64,000 nt of DNA from contig CADBWR010000006.1 in the NCBI GenBank assembly GCA_902798425.1, forward strand, positions 62,001 to 126,000. Direction: 5' to 3'. The notes below the pieces were generated by a model. The model searched no databases, was not told the origin of the DNA, and saw nothing but the letters and a program-made list of their open reading frames with translations. The stretch is from an uncultured Bacteroidales bacterium. GTDB taxonomy: Bacteria > Bacteroidota > Bacteroidia > Bacteroidales > Bacteroidaceae. How positions within the stretch are numbered: the stretch's first letter is position 1; each line of letters opens with the position of its first letter. Below, piece after piece: positions 23,034 through 30,977 of the stretch. Position numbers and translations under genes: made by a program.

Positions 23034-24797
23034 ATGTTGTCAGCGCTCAGTAAGCATATCAAGGAATGGTGGCCGCGCCCCATCGTACACCAATGGCCAT
23101 TCATGGTAGCTTATATTGTGCTCATTGGATGGGAGTCGGTGCTGCAAAACCCCATACCACGCTGGATGATCATCTTTTTCCAAGCATGGCTTGCCGCTAC
23201 CGTCATCGAACTGCTGCGCTGGCGCATCGTCAAATGGTTCAGCTACGCCATCGTCTATATGCTCTTCTGCATTGAATTGATATTGGAATGGCATTTTGGC
23301 ATGGAGCTATCGCCATCTGTCCTAATCTTGTTTATAGAAACCAACATACAGGAGAGTAGCGAGTTCTTATCCACCATAGCCCAATTGCCTGGTATCTGGA
23401 CAAGCATAGCTTATGTCGTTCTGCTCATAGCGGCGAACATTACACTGGAACTGACACACCACCATATTAATGCTGCCATCAAGAACGTCAAGACCATCAA
23501 GATACTGAAAGGCACTGCCGCCATATTGTTGGTCAGTGGTGCCATTTTCGCCACCATCAGCTATGTACAACTGTTCAGCTGTCAGGAGATGAACGATATC
23601 GACGAATGGCGCTCCTACCATCGCAACCCAGATGATGTCGTTACCAAACTTACAGTAGCACTTTACGACACCTACCTTGCCGGTTGCGAGATGAGCAAAG
23701 CCAACGAACAGGCACAACATGTTGACGTGATGCCACAGCAAGATCACAGCGACTCACTGAACATCATTCTCGTCATTGGAGAGTCCTATATCAAGAACCA
23801 TGCATCGCTCTATGGGTACCCCTTGCACACCACCCCCTTCATGGATGCTGAGCGACAGGCAGGCAGACTCTTTGCCTTTACGGATGCCGTCAGTCCCTAT
23901 AACCAGACGACAAAGGTAATACGCAACCTCATCAGCTGCAACTCACTGGGCGATGGTGAACACTGGTCGTCCGCACCACCTCTAACAGCCGTCTTCAAGA
24001 AAAACGGCTACTGGGTAAACATGCAAGACAACCAGAAGCCAACAAAGGGCAATATGCTCACGGAACTTTTTGAGTTCTCGCTGGCCACTTATTTATATAG
24101 TAAGCAGATGAAGGAGGCCTGCTACAGTGAGACAAATGATGAGACCTATGGTCTGGACGGAGAATTTATTGATGCCTACCGAAAAGGCATGAGGAGGGAT
24201 GCTGACGCCATCCGCCGCCTCGCGGTATTCCATCTCATGGGACAGCACGTCAGTTTCACATATCGTTATCCGCATGACCACATCTTCAGTCATTTTACTC
24301 CCGACAGCACGACATTCCGAAAAGAGGAATGGCTCACGGCAGAGATGCGACAGGAAATTGCCGACTACGACAATGCCACGCTATACAACGACCATATCAT
24401 TCGCAAGATAACCGAGCTGTATGGCAGCGGCAATACCGTTATGCTCTATCTCTCTGACCATGGCGAAGAGGTCTACGACTACCGTCCCCGTTCAGGACGC
24501 GACGATTTCTCTTATGGCACAGACATCCAGCAGGGCATAAGCCACCAATACTGCATACCCTATATCGTATGGTGCTCAGAGAAATATATGGAGACGCATC
24601 CTGACATCGTCAATCGACTGCGCCAAAGCATCAATCGTCCTGTAGCTATTGACAACACTTGCCAGCTGCTGTTTCACTTAGCAGGACTTGAAACGCCTTA
24701 CTACCGCTCTGAACGCGACGTACTCTCTGACGACTACCATTGTCCGCCACGTATGCTCAACGATGCCGTTAACTACGAGGAAACAATGGGGCGTTGA
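23034..24797 (+). CDS. Second phosphoethanolamine transferase-like sulfatase-fold protein
   Basis: 587 residues, N-terminal membrane domain of about five helices and a periplasmic domain with VIGESYIKNHASLYGY, SPYNQTTKVIRN (probable nucleophile threonine) and YLSDHGEEVYD. It is closer in pattern to CptA/OpgE-type enzymes, which modify LPS core or glucans, than to the preceding EptA-like protein. It lies 10 bp downstream of that gene and ends 11 bp before the convergent GT87 gene, with a heptad repeat in the junction. Confidence 0.83.
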   Translation: MLSALSKHIKEWWPRPIVHQWPFMVAYIVLIGWESVLQNPIPRWMIIFFQAWLAATVIELLRWRIVKWFSYAIVYMLFCIELILEWHFGMELSPSVLILFIETNIQESSEFLSTIAQLPGIWTSIAYVVLLIAANITLELTHHHINAAIKNVKTIKILKGTAAILLVSGAIFATISYVQLFSCQEMNDIDEWRSYHRNPDDVVTKLTVALYDTYLAGCEMSKANEQAQHVDVMPQQDHSDSLNIILVIGESYIKNHASLYGYPLHTTPFMDAERQAGRLFAFTDAVSPYNQTTKVIRNLISCNSLGDGEHWSSAPPLTAVFKKNGYWVNMQDNQKPTKGNMLTELFEFSLATYLYSKQMKEACYSETNDETYGLDGEFIDAYRKGMRRDADAIRRLAVFHLMGQHVSFTYRYPHDHIFSHFTPDSTTFRKEEWLTAEMRQEIADYDNATLYNDHIIRKITELYGSGNTVMLYLSDHGEEVYDYRPRSGRDDFSYGTDIQQGISHQYCIPYIVWCSEKYMETHPDIVNRLRQSINRPVAIDNTCQLLFHLAGLETPYYRSERDVLSDDYHCPPRMLNDAVNYEETMGR

Positions 24798-24798
24798 G

Positions 24799-24847
24799 GA
24801 GTTAAGAGTTAAGGGGTAAGAGTTAAGGGGTAAGAGTTAAGGGTTAA
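24799..24847 (+). repeat. Seven 7-bp tandem units at a convergent gene junction
   Basis: GAGTTAA, GGGGTAA and GGGTTAA units, in order A A B A B A C. The array contains the stop codon of the minus-strand GT87 gene and encodes its last 12 residues. Confidence 0.9.
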
Positions 24848-25999
24848 GCGTTTGTAGTCTTTGGTGTACATCTCCCAACATAGTTTTAGCCAGACCACAG
24901 TGACGGGCAATGCTTTCAAGGCATAGGGCTGTACCCACTCCTTACGCAGATAGGCAGGGAACAAATCGCTGGGTGACATACTGCTCAGCACAAAGACAAA
25001 CACCATCAAGGCGACATCCCATCCCGTGCGCTGCCACGGTGCTGCGGTATACCATATCACAACACCCACCAATGCTATGATATAGCCACTCGACTCACTA
25101 CCGGTAGAGAACAGCACGGTGAACATCAAGACCGACGCCAGCAGCGTCTGGCGAAATGCCATGTGCTGATATTGGCTGATGCGCAGATAGGGAATGGCAA
25201 ATGCTATCAGTCCAGGAACAATCATCCACAAATCACTAAATACCAGTCCTGTCACACGGTGAGCCATGCCAAGCAGCGAGATGTTCTGCATCAGCGACTC
25301 GGCGTTTTCACCATTCTTCTCTAACAAGCAGACGATCCACTCCTGATACTGCCCGATGACATACTCGGGACTGCTCAGCACCATAGGGGCAACGAACATT
25401 ACGGCACCCCACCCGATGAGCGACAGCACGAAACGCAGCTTATGTTTCGAGAAGAAGAAGAAGGCTAAGCCCACAACACCATATAGCTTCACCAATGTGC
25501 CCAGCACAATAAAGAAAGCCGCAGTAGCATCGCGCTCTTTCTCTATCAAGAAGAAGACCAACAGGATGATGGCGGCAATAGCGATATTGAACTGCTGCAT
25601 ATAGAGTGCCGTCAACAGTTCGTGAGCGCAGAACCACAGCACGAAGAGCTGTTGCCCACTGGTCAGCAGTGAACGGCGAACAGCAACATAGAGAAACAAA
25701 GACAGTGCTATGCACCACATCAGCAGTCCCAGCCACTCCGGTACGACAGCAAAAGGTGCTATCACCAATGAGAACAGGGGGCCGTAGTGGTTGACGTCCC
25801 AATATTCGTTCGGATAAGCAGCATACAGGGACTGTCCCTGCCATGCATGCCAGAACACGCCTCGGAATATCAAGAAATTGTTATGGCTCTGCTGTTTCAT
25901 CACAGCAGCCAACAAACCTAACAGCAGCCACAATCCCGCCAGCGTACGGAAGTCACGAAAGAAGGGTTTGGCCAGTATCTCTTTACATTTCTCAATCAT
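24809..25999 (-). CDS. GT87/DUF2029-type membrane glycosyltransferase
   Basis: 396 residues, strongly hydrophobic throughout with about ten helices, matching polyprenyl-phosphate-sugar-dependent GT-C enzymes of family GT87. The N-terminal loop contains NEYWDVNHYGPLF, where acidic residues of a GT-C active site are expected. It could use the lipid-linked sugar made by the 19768 GT2, but that is inference. The final residues LTLNSYPLTLTP are read from the heptad array, showing that a repeat has rewritten the C-terminus. Predicted -7 box at 26019-26026. Confidence 0.75.
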   Translation of the reverse strand: MIEKCKEILAKPFFRDFRTLAGLWLLLGLLAAVMKQQSHNNFLIFRGVFWHAWQGQSLYAAYPNEYWDVNHYGPLFSLVIAPFAVVPEWLGLLMWCIALSLFLYVAVRRSLLTSGQQLFVLWFCAHELLTALYMQQFNIAIAAIILLVFFLIEKERDATAAFFIVLGTLVKLYGVVGLAFFFFSKHKLRFVLSLIGWGAVMFVAPMVLSSPEYVIGQYQEWIVCLLEKNGENAESLMQNISLLGMAHRVTGLVFSDLWMIVPGLIAFAIPYLRISQYQHMAFRQTLLASVLMFTVLFSTGSESSGYIIALVGVVIWYTAAPWQRTGWDVALMVFVFVLSSMSPSDLFPAYLRKEWVQPYALKALPVTVVWLKLCWEMYTKDYKRLTLNSYPLTLTP

Positions 26000-26018
26000 A
26001 ATTCTTTTATTTTGCTTG

Positions 26019-26026
26019 CAAATTTA
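26019..26026 (-). promoter_or_regulatory. Predicted -7 box of the GT87 gene
   Basis: Minus strand TAAATTTG, about 20 nt from the ATG; it lies in a divergent promoter pair with the GT2 gene at 26052. Confidence 0.5.
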
Positions 26027-26038
26027 GTGTTTTTTTTT

Positions 26039-26046
26039 TAATTTTG
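26039..26046 (+). promoter_or_regulatory. Predicted -7 box abutting the 26052 start codon
   Basis: TAATTTTG with only 5 nt (CAAAC) before the ATG, implying a leaderless or nearly leaderless transcript. Confidence 0.55.
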
Positions 26047-26051
26047 CAAAC

Positions 26052-26810
26052 ATGAATGGAAAGATATCTGTAGTTATCAACACATATAACGCTCAACAGC
26101 ACTTAGAACAAGTGCTGGAAGCTGTCAAAGGGTTCGACGAAATAGTGGTTTGCGATATGGAGTCGACAGACCAGACCATTGCGATTGCGCAGCGCTACGG
26201 CTGTCGCACCCTTACTTTCGAGCGTAAGGCATACAGCATTGTAGAACCTGCCCGCGAATATGCTATTCATGAGGCACAGCACGAGTGGGTCTTGGTGGTT
26301 GATGCCGACGAAATTGTCACTAAAGAGCTGCACGACTATCTATATCAGCGCATCAGCGAAGCTGACTGTCCCGACGGTCTAGCTATTCCGCGCAAAAACT
26401 ACTTTATGGGACAATTCATGCGCAGCCACTATCCTGACTACATTCTCCGCTTCTTTCGTAAGGACAAGACACACTGGCCGCCCGTCATCCATTGTGCACC
26501 CGAAGTGGACGGACGCATAGAGCGCATCGACAAACATCGCAAGGAGTTGGCCTTCGAACATTTAGCCAACGATTCCGTCAGTGACATCCTACGCAAACAC
26601 AACACTTACTCCACCAACGAGGTGCCTCGCCGCCGCCATAAAAAATATGGCATCACGGCAATGCTGCTACGCCCCTTGGTGCGTTTCATCAAGTCGTATA
26701 TAATAAAAGGTGGCTGTCTTGACGGAAAAGCGGGTTTGATACAAGCCCTGCTCGATGCCCACTACCAGTTTGCCGTGGTGGCCAAGCTCATTGAAGAAAA
26801 AGGCAGTTAG
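26052..26810 (+). CDS. GT2 glycosyltransferase (WaaE/KdtX-like)
   Basis: 252 residues. The N-terminus ISVVINTYNAQQHLEQVLEAV with EIVVCDMESTDQTIAIA and VVDADEIV (DxD) is the GT-A core. The region KAYSIVEPAREYAI and LRFFRKDKTHW resembles LPS core beta-1,4-glucosyltransferases of the WaaE/KdtX type. Lies between GT87 and an LpxL-type acyltransferase, consistent with LPS core assembly. Confidence 0.85.
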   Translation: MNGKISVVINTYNAQQHLEQVLEAVKGFDEIVVCDMESTDQTIAIAQRYGCRTLTFERKAYSIVEPAREYAIHEAQHEWVLVVDADEIVTKELHDYLYQRISEADCPDGLAIPRKNYFMGQFMRSHYPDYILRFFRKDKTHWPPVIHCAPEVDGRIERIDKHRKELAFEHLANDSVSDILRKHNTYSTNEVPRRRHKKYGITAMLLRPLVRFIKSYIIKGGCLDGKAGLIQALLDAHYQFAVVAKLIEEKGS

Positions 26811-26825
26811 CTGTTAGCAGTTGGC

Positions 26826-26853
26826 CATCAGCCATCAGCCATCAGCCATCAAT
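26826..26853 (+). repeat. Four CATCAGC-type heptads at a convergent junction
   Basis: CATCAGC three times, then CATCAAT. The array reaches into the stop codon of the minus-strand acyltransferase. Confidence 0.85.
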
Positions 26854-27841
26854 GGTGCCAATAGCTGCGCCATCCCTTCATCTTGGCGTACTCTTCTTCG
26901 GTAACCTTCTCGTAGACCTTACCTTCTTTGATATAGAAACGGATATCAAACTCCTCCTTGGTGCGCGACCAACGATCGTGGCTCCACAGCCACAATGCGG
27001 GATCGCGACGAATCGTGGTCTCCAGTTCTTGCATGTAGCGCTCCGTCAACTGATAGTCTGGGATATTCTCCGAATGTGCCTCAATCAGTTTAAACTCACA
27101 CTCGTAATAGCCGCGCTTCACACGACGCACATCGCCATAGAAGAAAGCCTGCTTCGTACGCTTGATGATACGCTCAGAACCCGTAAACACTGGCGTCAGG
27201 TGGTTCAGGAATGGTACCCACAGGTGGATGTTACGCCAATTGGGTTTCTGGTCAGCTATATATCCAATAACCAATGGTTTGCCCTCGCGCTGATATTTCA
27301 CGATATGGCGCAGCGTCTCTTCCATCGGGATGCAGACACTGCCAAAGCGTTGGCGAATATACAGGAACAGTTTGTCAAATTCAGGATTCTCGATAGGATG
27401 ATACAGCTCCGCACAGACGCCCTTGTCAGACATGGCTAACGGCAGCGTGCTGACCCATTCCCAGTTGCAGTAGTGGCCCAGCATCACGCCACACGACACA
27501 CCCTCACTCCACAACTGCTCAATCTGCTCAGTGCCTTTGAACACCATGCGACGACGCATCTCCTTTTCGCCCATTGTCATCAACTTGACGGTCTCTACCA
27601 GGTAGTCGCAGAACCAGTGATAGAACTGACGTTCTATCTGCTTCAGTTCCCGTTCTCCCTTCTCAGGAAAGGCGCTGCTAATATTCTTACGAACAATCTT
27701 GGTGCGATAACCGGCAATGCGATAAAGAACAAGATACATGATATCTGAGAAGATATAATGTACCCACATAGGAAAGGACGACGTCACCCAAAGGAGGGCA
27801 AAGCAGCAATAAGCCAATATCTTATTTAACCTTCTTTTCAT
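26849..27841 (-). CDS. LpxL/HtrB-type lipid A acyltransferase
   Basis: 330 residues. LPLAT-family motifs are HYCNWEW (the catalytic H-x4-E), YIADQKPNW, FLNHLTPVFTGSERI and the ALWLWSHDRW region. These enzymes add secondary acyl chains to Kdo2-lipid IVA. The ATG at 27841 is chosen because the upstream one at 27862 lies inside or before the predicted -7 box (27852-27859) and so would not be transcribed. A single N-terminal hydrophobic stretch follows MKRRLNK. Confidence 0.88.
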   Translation of the reverse strand: MKRRLNKILAYCCFALLWVTSSFPMWVHYIFSDIMYLVLYRIAGYRTKIVRKNISSAFPEKGERELKQIERQFYHWFCDYLVETVKLMTMGEKEMRRRMVFKGTEQIEQLWSEGVSCGVMLGHYCNWEWVSTLPLAMSDKGVCAELYHPIENPEFDKLFLYIRQRFGSVCIPMEETLRHIVKYQREGKPLVIGYIADQKPNWRNIHLWVPFLNHLTPVFTGSERIIKRTKQAFFYGDVRRVKRGYYECEFKLIEAHSENIPDYQLTERYMQELETTIRRDPALWLWSHDRWSRTKEEFDIRFYIKEGKVYEKVTEEEYAKMKGWRSYWHH

Positions 27842-27851
27842 ATCGCCGATG

Positions 27852-27859
27852 CAAAGATA
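27852..27859 (-). promoter_or_regulatory. Predicted -7 box of the acyltransferase gene
   Basis: Minus strand TATCTTTG, 10 nt before the ATG at 27841; it decides the start codon. Confidence 0.6.
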
Positions 27860-27868
27860 CACATTTTC

Positions 27869-27899
27869 TTTGAAACCTCAAAAAAAAATAGTATCTTTG
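27869..27899 (+). promoter_or_regulatory. Predicted promoter of the GT4 gene
   Basis: TTTG (27869-27872), 19-nt spacer, TATCTTTG (27892-27899), ATG 19 nt later. Confidence 0.7.
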
Positions 27900-27918
27900 C
27901 ACTCAAAACAAGAAAAAC

Positions 27919-29088
27919 ATGACGAGAATTCTGTTTCTGCTAAGCCGTTTCCTGGACGGAGGCATCGATGCCGTACTACTGGACTACCTGCGCTATTTGG
28001 CGCAGCGTGAGGACTACGACATCACACTGGCCGTCAGCATCCACATGGGAGAGTTGGAGGTTTTCCGGAAACAGATTCCTGAGCAAGTCAAGGTGGTGTA
28101 CCTGGTAGACCAGCCTTGGCTGACACGTTGGCGCCAGCAGAAGATAACCCGACGGCTACCTTTTTATATAAAGATGTACGACGAGGCACTGCTCTCCCCT
28201 ATCCGTCGACAGATGATAGGCAGCAAGCTACGGCAGTTGGCTGCCCAGCACGACGTGGTCATCGACTTCGACTGCTGCCACTATGCCTATCTGAAGCATG
28301 TCAGAACCTGGAAGGTGGCGTGGTTCCACTTCAGCTTCAAGCAACTCATGGAACAGAACAGACGGCGCACACAGCGCATCGGCAACCACCTGCGCTACTA
28401 CGACCGCGTCGTCTCCATCTCGCAGGCCATGCTCGACGAGGGCAAAGAACTGTTTCCTTGGCTGGACGGCAAGTGGCGCCTCATCTATAATGCGAAAGAC
28501 GAGAAACTGCTACGTCAACGTGCCAACGAACCCATTGACGATGCTCGTATCAACGATAGTTACTTGCTTGCCATCGAACGACTGGAAGAGACGCAGAAAG
28601 ACCTGTCGACGCTGATTCGTGCCTACCAGCTGTTGCGGAAACAATACCACCACACGGAGAAGCTCTACCTGCTGGGCAAGGGGCGCGACGAACAACTGCT
28701 GCGCCAACTGGCAAAGGAATTAGGCATTGACGACCAGGTAGTATTCTTAGGGTTCAGCGCCAACCCCTACCCATGGATAGCCCATGCCAAAGCCATCGCC
28801 CATAGTGCCAAGTTCGAGGGACTACCAACGGTGATGATAGAATCGCTCATCATAGGCAAACTCATCGTTGCTACCGACTGTCCCACAGGACCTCGAGAGA
28901 TATTGGACCAAGGACGCGCCGGACTGCTAACCCCTGTAGGTGATGCAGCAAAGATGGCAGAGGCCCTGCACCTGTTGCTTACTGACAAAGCCCTTCAGAC
29001 ATCCGTCCTCACCCAAGCTAGCGAATATAAGCGACAGTTCTTATTCAACCATGCTGGCAAGCTATTCGACGAAGTGATACACCCCTAA
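27919..29088 (+). CDS. GT4-family glycosyltransferase
   Basis: 389 residues with a GT-B fold. The N-terminal domain begins RILFLLSRFLDGGIDAVLLDYL; the C-terminal domain has LLAIERLEETQKDLSTLIRA, LYLLGKGRDE, VVFLGFSANPYPW and AHSAKFEGLPTVMIESL, where FEGLPTVxIE is the GT4 nucleotide-sugar binding motif. Likely an LPS or capsule glycan enzyme; substrate unknown. The next gene, a GT2, starts 13 bp after it on the same strand. Confidence 0.9.
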   Translation: MTRILFLLSRFLDGGIDAVLLDYLRYLAQREDYDITLAVSIHMGELEVFRKQIPEQVKVVYLVDQPWLTRWRQQKITRRLPFYIKMYDEALLSPIRRQMIGSKLRQLAAQHDVVIDFDCCHYAYLKHVRTWKVAWFHFSFKQLMEQNRRRTQRIGNHLRYYDRVVSISQAMLDEGKELFPWLDGKWRLIYNAKDEKLLRQRANEPIDDARINDSYLLAIERLEETQKDLSTLIRAYQLLRKQYHHTEKLYLLGKGRDEQLLRQLAKELGIDDQVVFLGFSANPYPWIAHAKAIAHSAKFEGLPTVMIESLIIGKLIVATDCPTGPREILDQGRAGLLTPVGDAAKMAEALHLLLTDKALQTSVLTQASEYKRQFLFNHAGKLFDEVIHP

Positions 29089-29101
29089 CAACTCACATCC
29101 T

Positions 29102-30019
29102 ATGACTCCCACCGTAAGCGTCATCATCCCCAACTATAACCATGCGCCCTATCTGAAGGAGCGCATTGACAGCGTACTGAACCAGACCTATCAGGACTTC
29201 GAGGTCATCATCCTTGACGACTGCTCGCCAGACAACAGCGTAGAGGTCATCGAGCAGTACCGCAGCAATCCGCATGTGGCGCATATCATCGTCAACGAGC
29301 AGAACACTCGCAACACCTTTATCCAGTGGGAACGTGGCATCAGTCTGGCCAAAGGCAAATATATCTGGATTGCAGAGAGTGACGACGTGGCAGAGCCTCA
29401 ACTGTTGGAGGCACTGGTGGGACAGTTGGAACAGCACCCTGATGCCAGCGTCGCATTCTGTCACTCACAGATGATAGACAGCAACAGCAAACCACTGGAT
29501 ATAACATGGCATCCGCATGGCAGTTCTGGACGAACAGAGATATACGACGGCTTATGGTATAACAAGAAGAGGATGTTGGTGAAGAATCACATCTACAATG
29601 CCAGCATGGTCGTTTTCAAAAGATCTGTTTTCAGTGCCATTCCATCAGACTACAAAGAATACCGCTACTGTGGCGACTGGCTCTTTTGGACATACGTTTG
29701 TATGCATGGACAGGTCATTGAGGTATGTCGGCAACTGAACCGTTACCGCCAGCATCAGGTAAAAGTAACCAATCAGTCGAAGAAGAACGGTGGAATGTGG
29801 CGCAACCTTGGCGGTATTATGCGCACTTATATCGTCCTATTCCATCTAAACCCTCTGCAAAGACATTGTCTGCGTGGACGATGGACCAAGCGTTTCAATA
29901 AGGAGGCACTGCCTGAAGACACGCTCATTAAGAATGAATACCCCGATATCTATGGAGGTCGTAGACTGGACATTATACTTTATGAAATCGGCAAATTGTT
30001 TGGTTTCCTAAGAAATTAA
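29102..30019 (+). CDS. GT2-family glycosyltransferase
   Basis: 305 residues. GT-A core: VSVIIPNYNHAPYLKERIDSV, VIILDDCSPDNSV and WIAESDDVAE (DxD-like). The C-terminal half has ETYxGLWY-like IYDGLWYNKKRMLVKNHIYNAS, seen in rhamnan and O-antigen GT2s. Forms a two-gene unit with the upstream GT4 and ends 10 bp from the convergent abequosyltransferase-like gene, marking the edge of the AT-rich O-antigen segment. Confidence 0.87.
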   Translation: MTPTVSVIIPNYNHAPYLKERIDSVLNQTYQDFEVIILDDCSPDNSVEVIEQYRSNPHVAHIIVNEQNTRNTFIQWERGISLAKGKYIWIAESDDVAEPQLLEALVGQLEQHPDASVAFCHSQMIDSNSKPLDITWHPHGSSGRTEIYDGLWYNKKRMLVKNHIYNASMVVFKRSVFSAIPSDYKEYRYCGDWLFWTYVCMHGQVIEVCRQLNRYRQHQVKVTNQSKKNGGMWRNLGGIMRTYIVLFHLNPLQRHCLRGRWTKRFNKEALPEDTLIKNEYPDIYGGRRLDIILYEIGKLFGFLRN

Positions 30020-30029
30020 GACCGTAATC

Positions 30030-30977
30030 TTAGCGTCCAAAGTTACGTACACTGGCATGAAAGAACCATTGGAAAGGAAGGGTTATGACAAAAACGTAAA
30101 AATAAGCTTTCTTCTTATAATGTTTAAACATTCTATTCCATGTGCCAGTCGTGTCATATTGCCACAATGATGCTGTCCGACATATCAAGGCCTGAAACAG
30201 TTCAGGACGGAAACGCTTTAAAAAACGCTTCTTATCTCGAGCAAGTGTAGACTGACTTACCAAGCCCTGTTCAACATATTGCTCCATAATAGTATAATAG
30301 TTGTCAAGCATCACTTCAAAATAATTATATCCACTACGCACAGAGCGTAGCATACTATCTAAAAACAACAAGGTTTGACTATTATATAAAAGCGCTCCTC
30401 GATTTCCAACTAAACTATATGTCCAATCAACCTGTAACAATTTCAATTTAGAATAGCGTTCTTTATTTTTCAGTTTCTCCCAATCAGTGCGCCATGTACC
30501 AAAGACATTATTAAATGTTACCATGATAGACATCTCGCCAATATACTCATCTAAGTTGCTGCAATCAATAATCTCAGTATTTTTTGAGCGAGCCCATCCA
30601 GATGTAAAAAATACCGGTTTCTTAGCGTCAATGTTAGCCATCAAGAATTGTTTCATCTTGGCTAATCCATCTTCAGTAGGCAGACACCAATCATTCTGCA
30701 GTTTCAAATAGCGACCTACCCCTAAATCAAGTACCTTCACGAAATTTCGATCTAATATATTCTCCTGATTACGATAATATTTAATATTGGAGTACTGTGA
30801 AGCATAACGCATCCCCACCTCTTGAGTATTATCATTAGAACAATTATCTGAGATAACAATCTCTACTGTTTCATCGAAACTATCATAGGACACTATCTTC
30901 CCTAGAGCCTCATCCAATACTGAGGCTCTATTATAAGTAGGGATACACAGCGAAAGGATAGTGGAATTATCACTCAT
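30030..30977 (-). CDS. GT2 glycosyltransferase, dideoxyhexosyltransferase-like
   Basis: 315 residues. LSLCIPTYNRASVLDEALGKI and EIVISDNCSNDNTQE form the GT-A nucleotide-binding part, with LKLQNDWCLP at the expected acidic site. The N-terminal pattern resembles abequosyltransferases (WbaV type) which transfer 3,6-dideoxyhexoses. As last gene of the operon that builds a CDP-dideoxyhexose, it is the best candidate for adding the finished sugar. Overlaps the upstream gene by 8 bp. Base composition is clearly AT-richer than the flanking genes. Confidence 0.75.
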   Translation of the reverse strand: MSDNSTILSLCIPTYNRASVLDEALGKIVSYDSFDETVEIVISDNCSNDNTQEVGMRYASQYSNIKYYRNQENILDRNFVKVLDLGVGRYLKLQNDWCLPTEDGLAKMKQFLMANIDAKKPVFFTSGWARSKNTEIIDCSNLDEYIGEMSIMVTFNNVFGTWRTDWEKLKNKERYSKLKLLQVDWTYSLVGNRGALLYNSQTLLFLDSMLRSVRSGYNYFEVMLDNYYTIMEQYVEQGLVSQSTLARDKKRFLKRFRPELFQALICRTASLWQYDTTGTWNRMFKHYKKKAYFYVFVITLPFQWFFHASVRNFGR

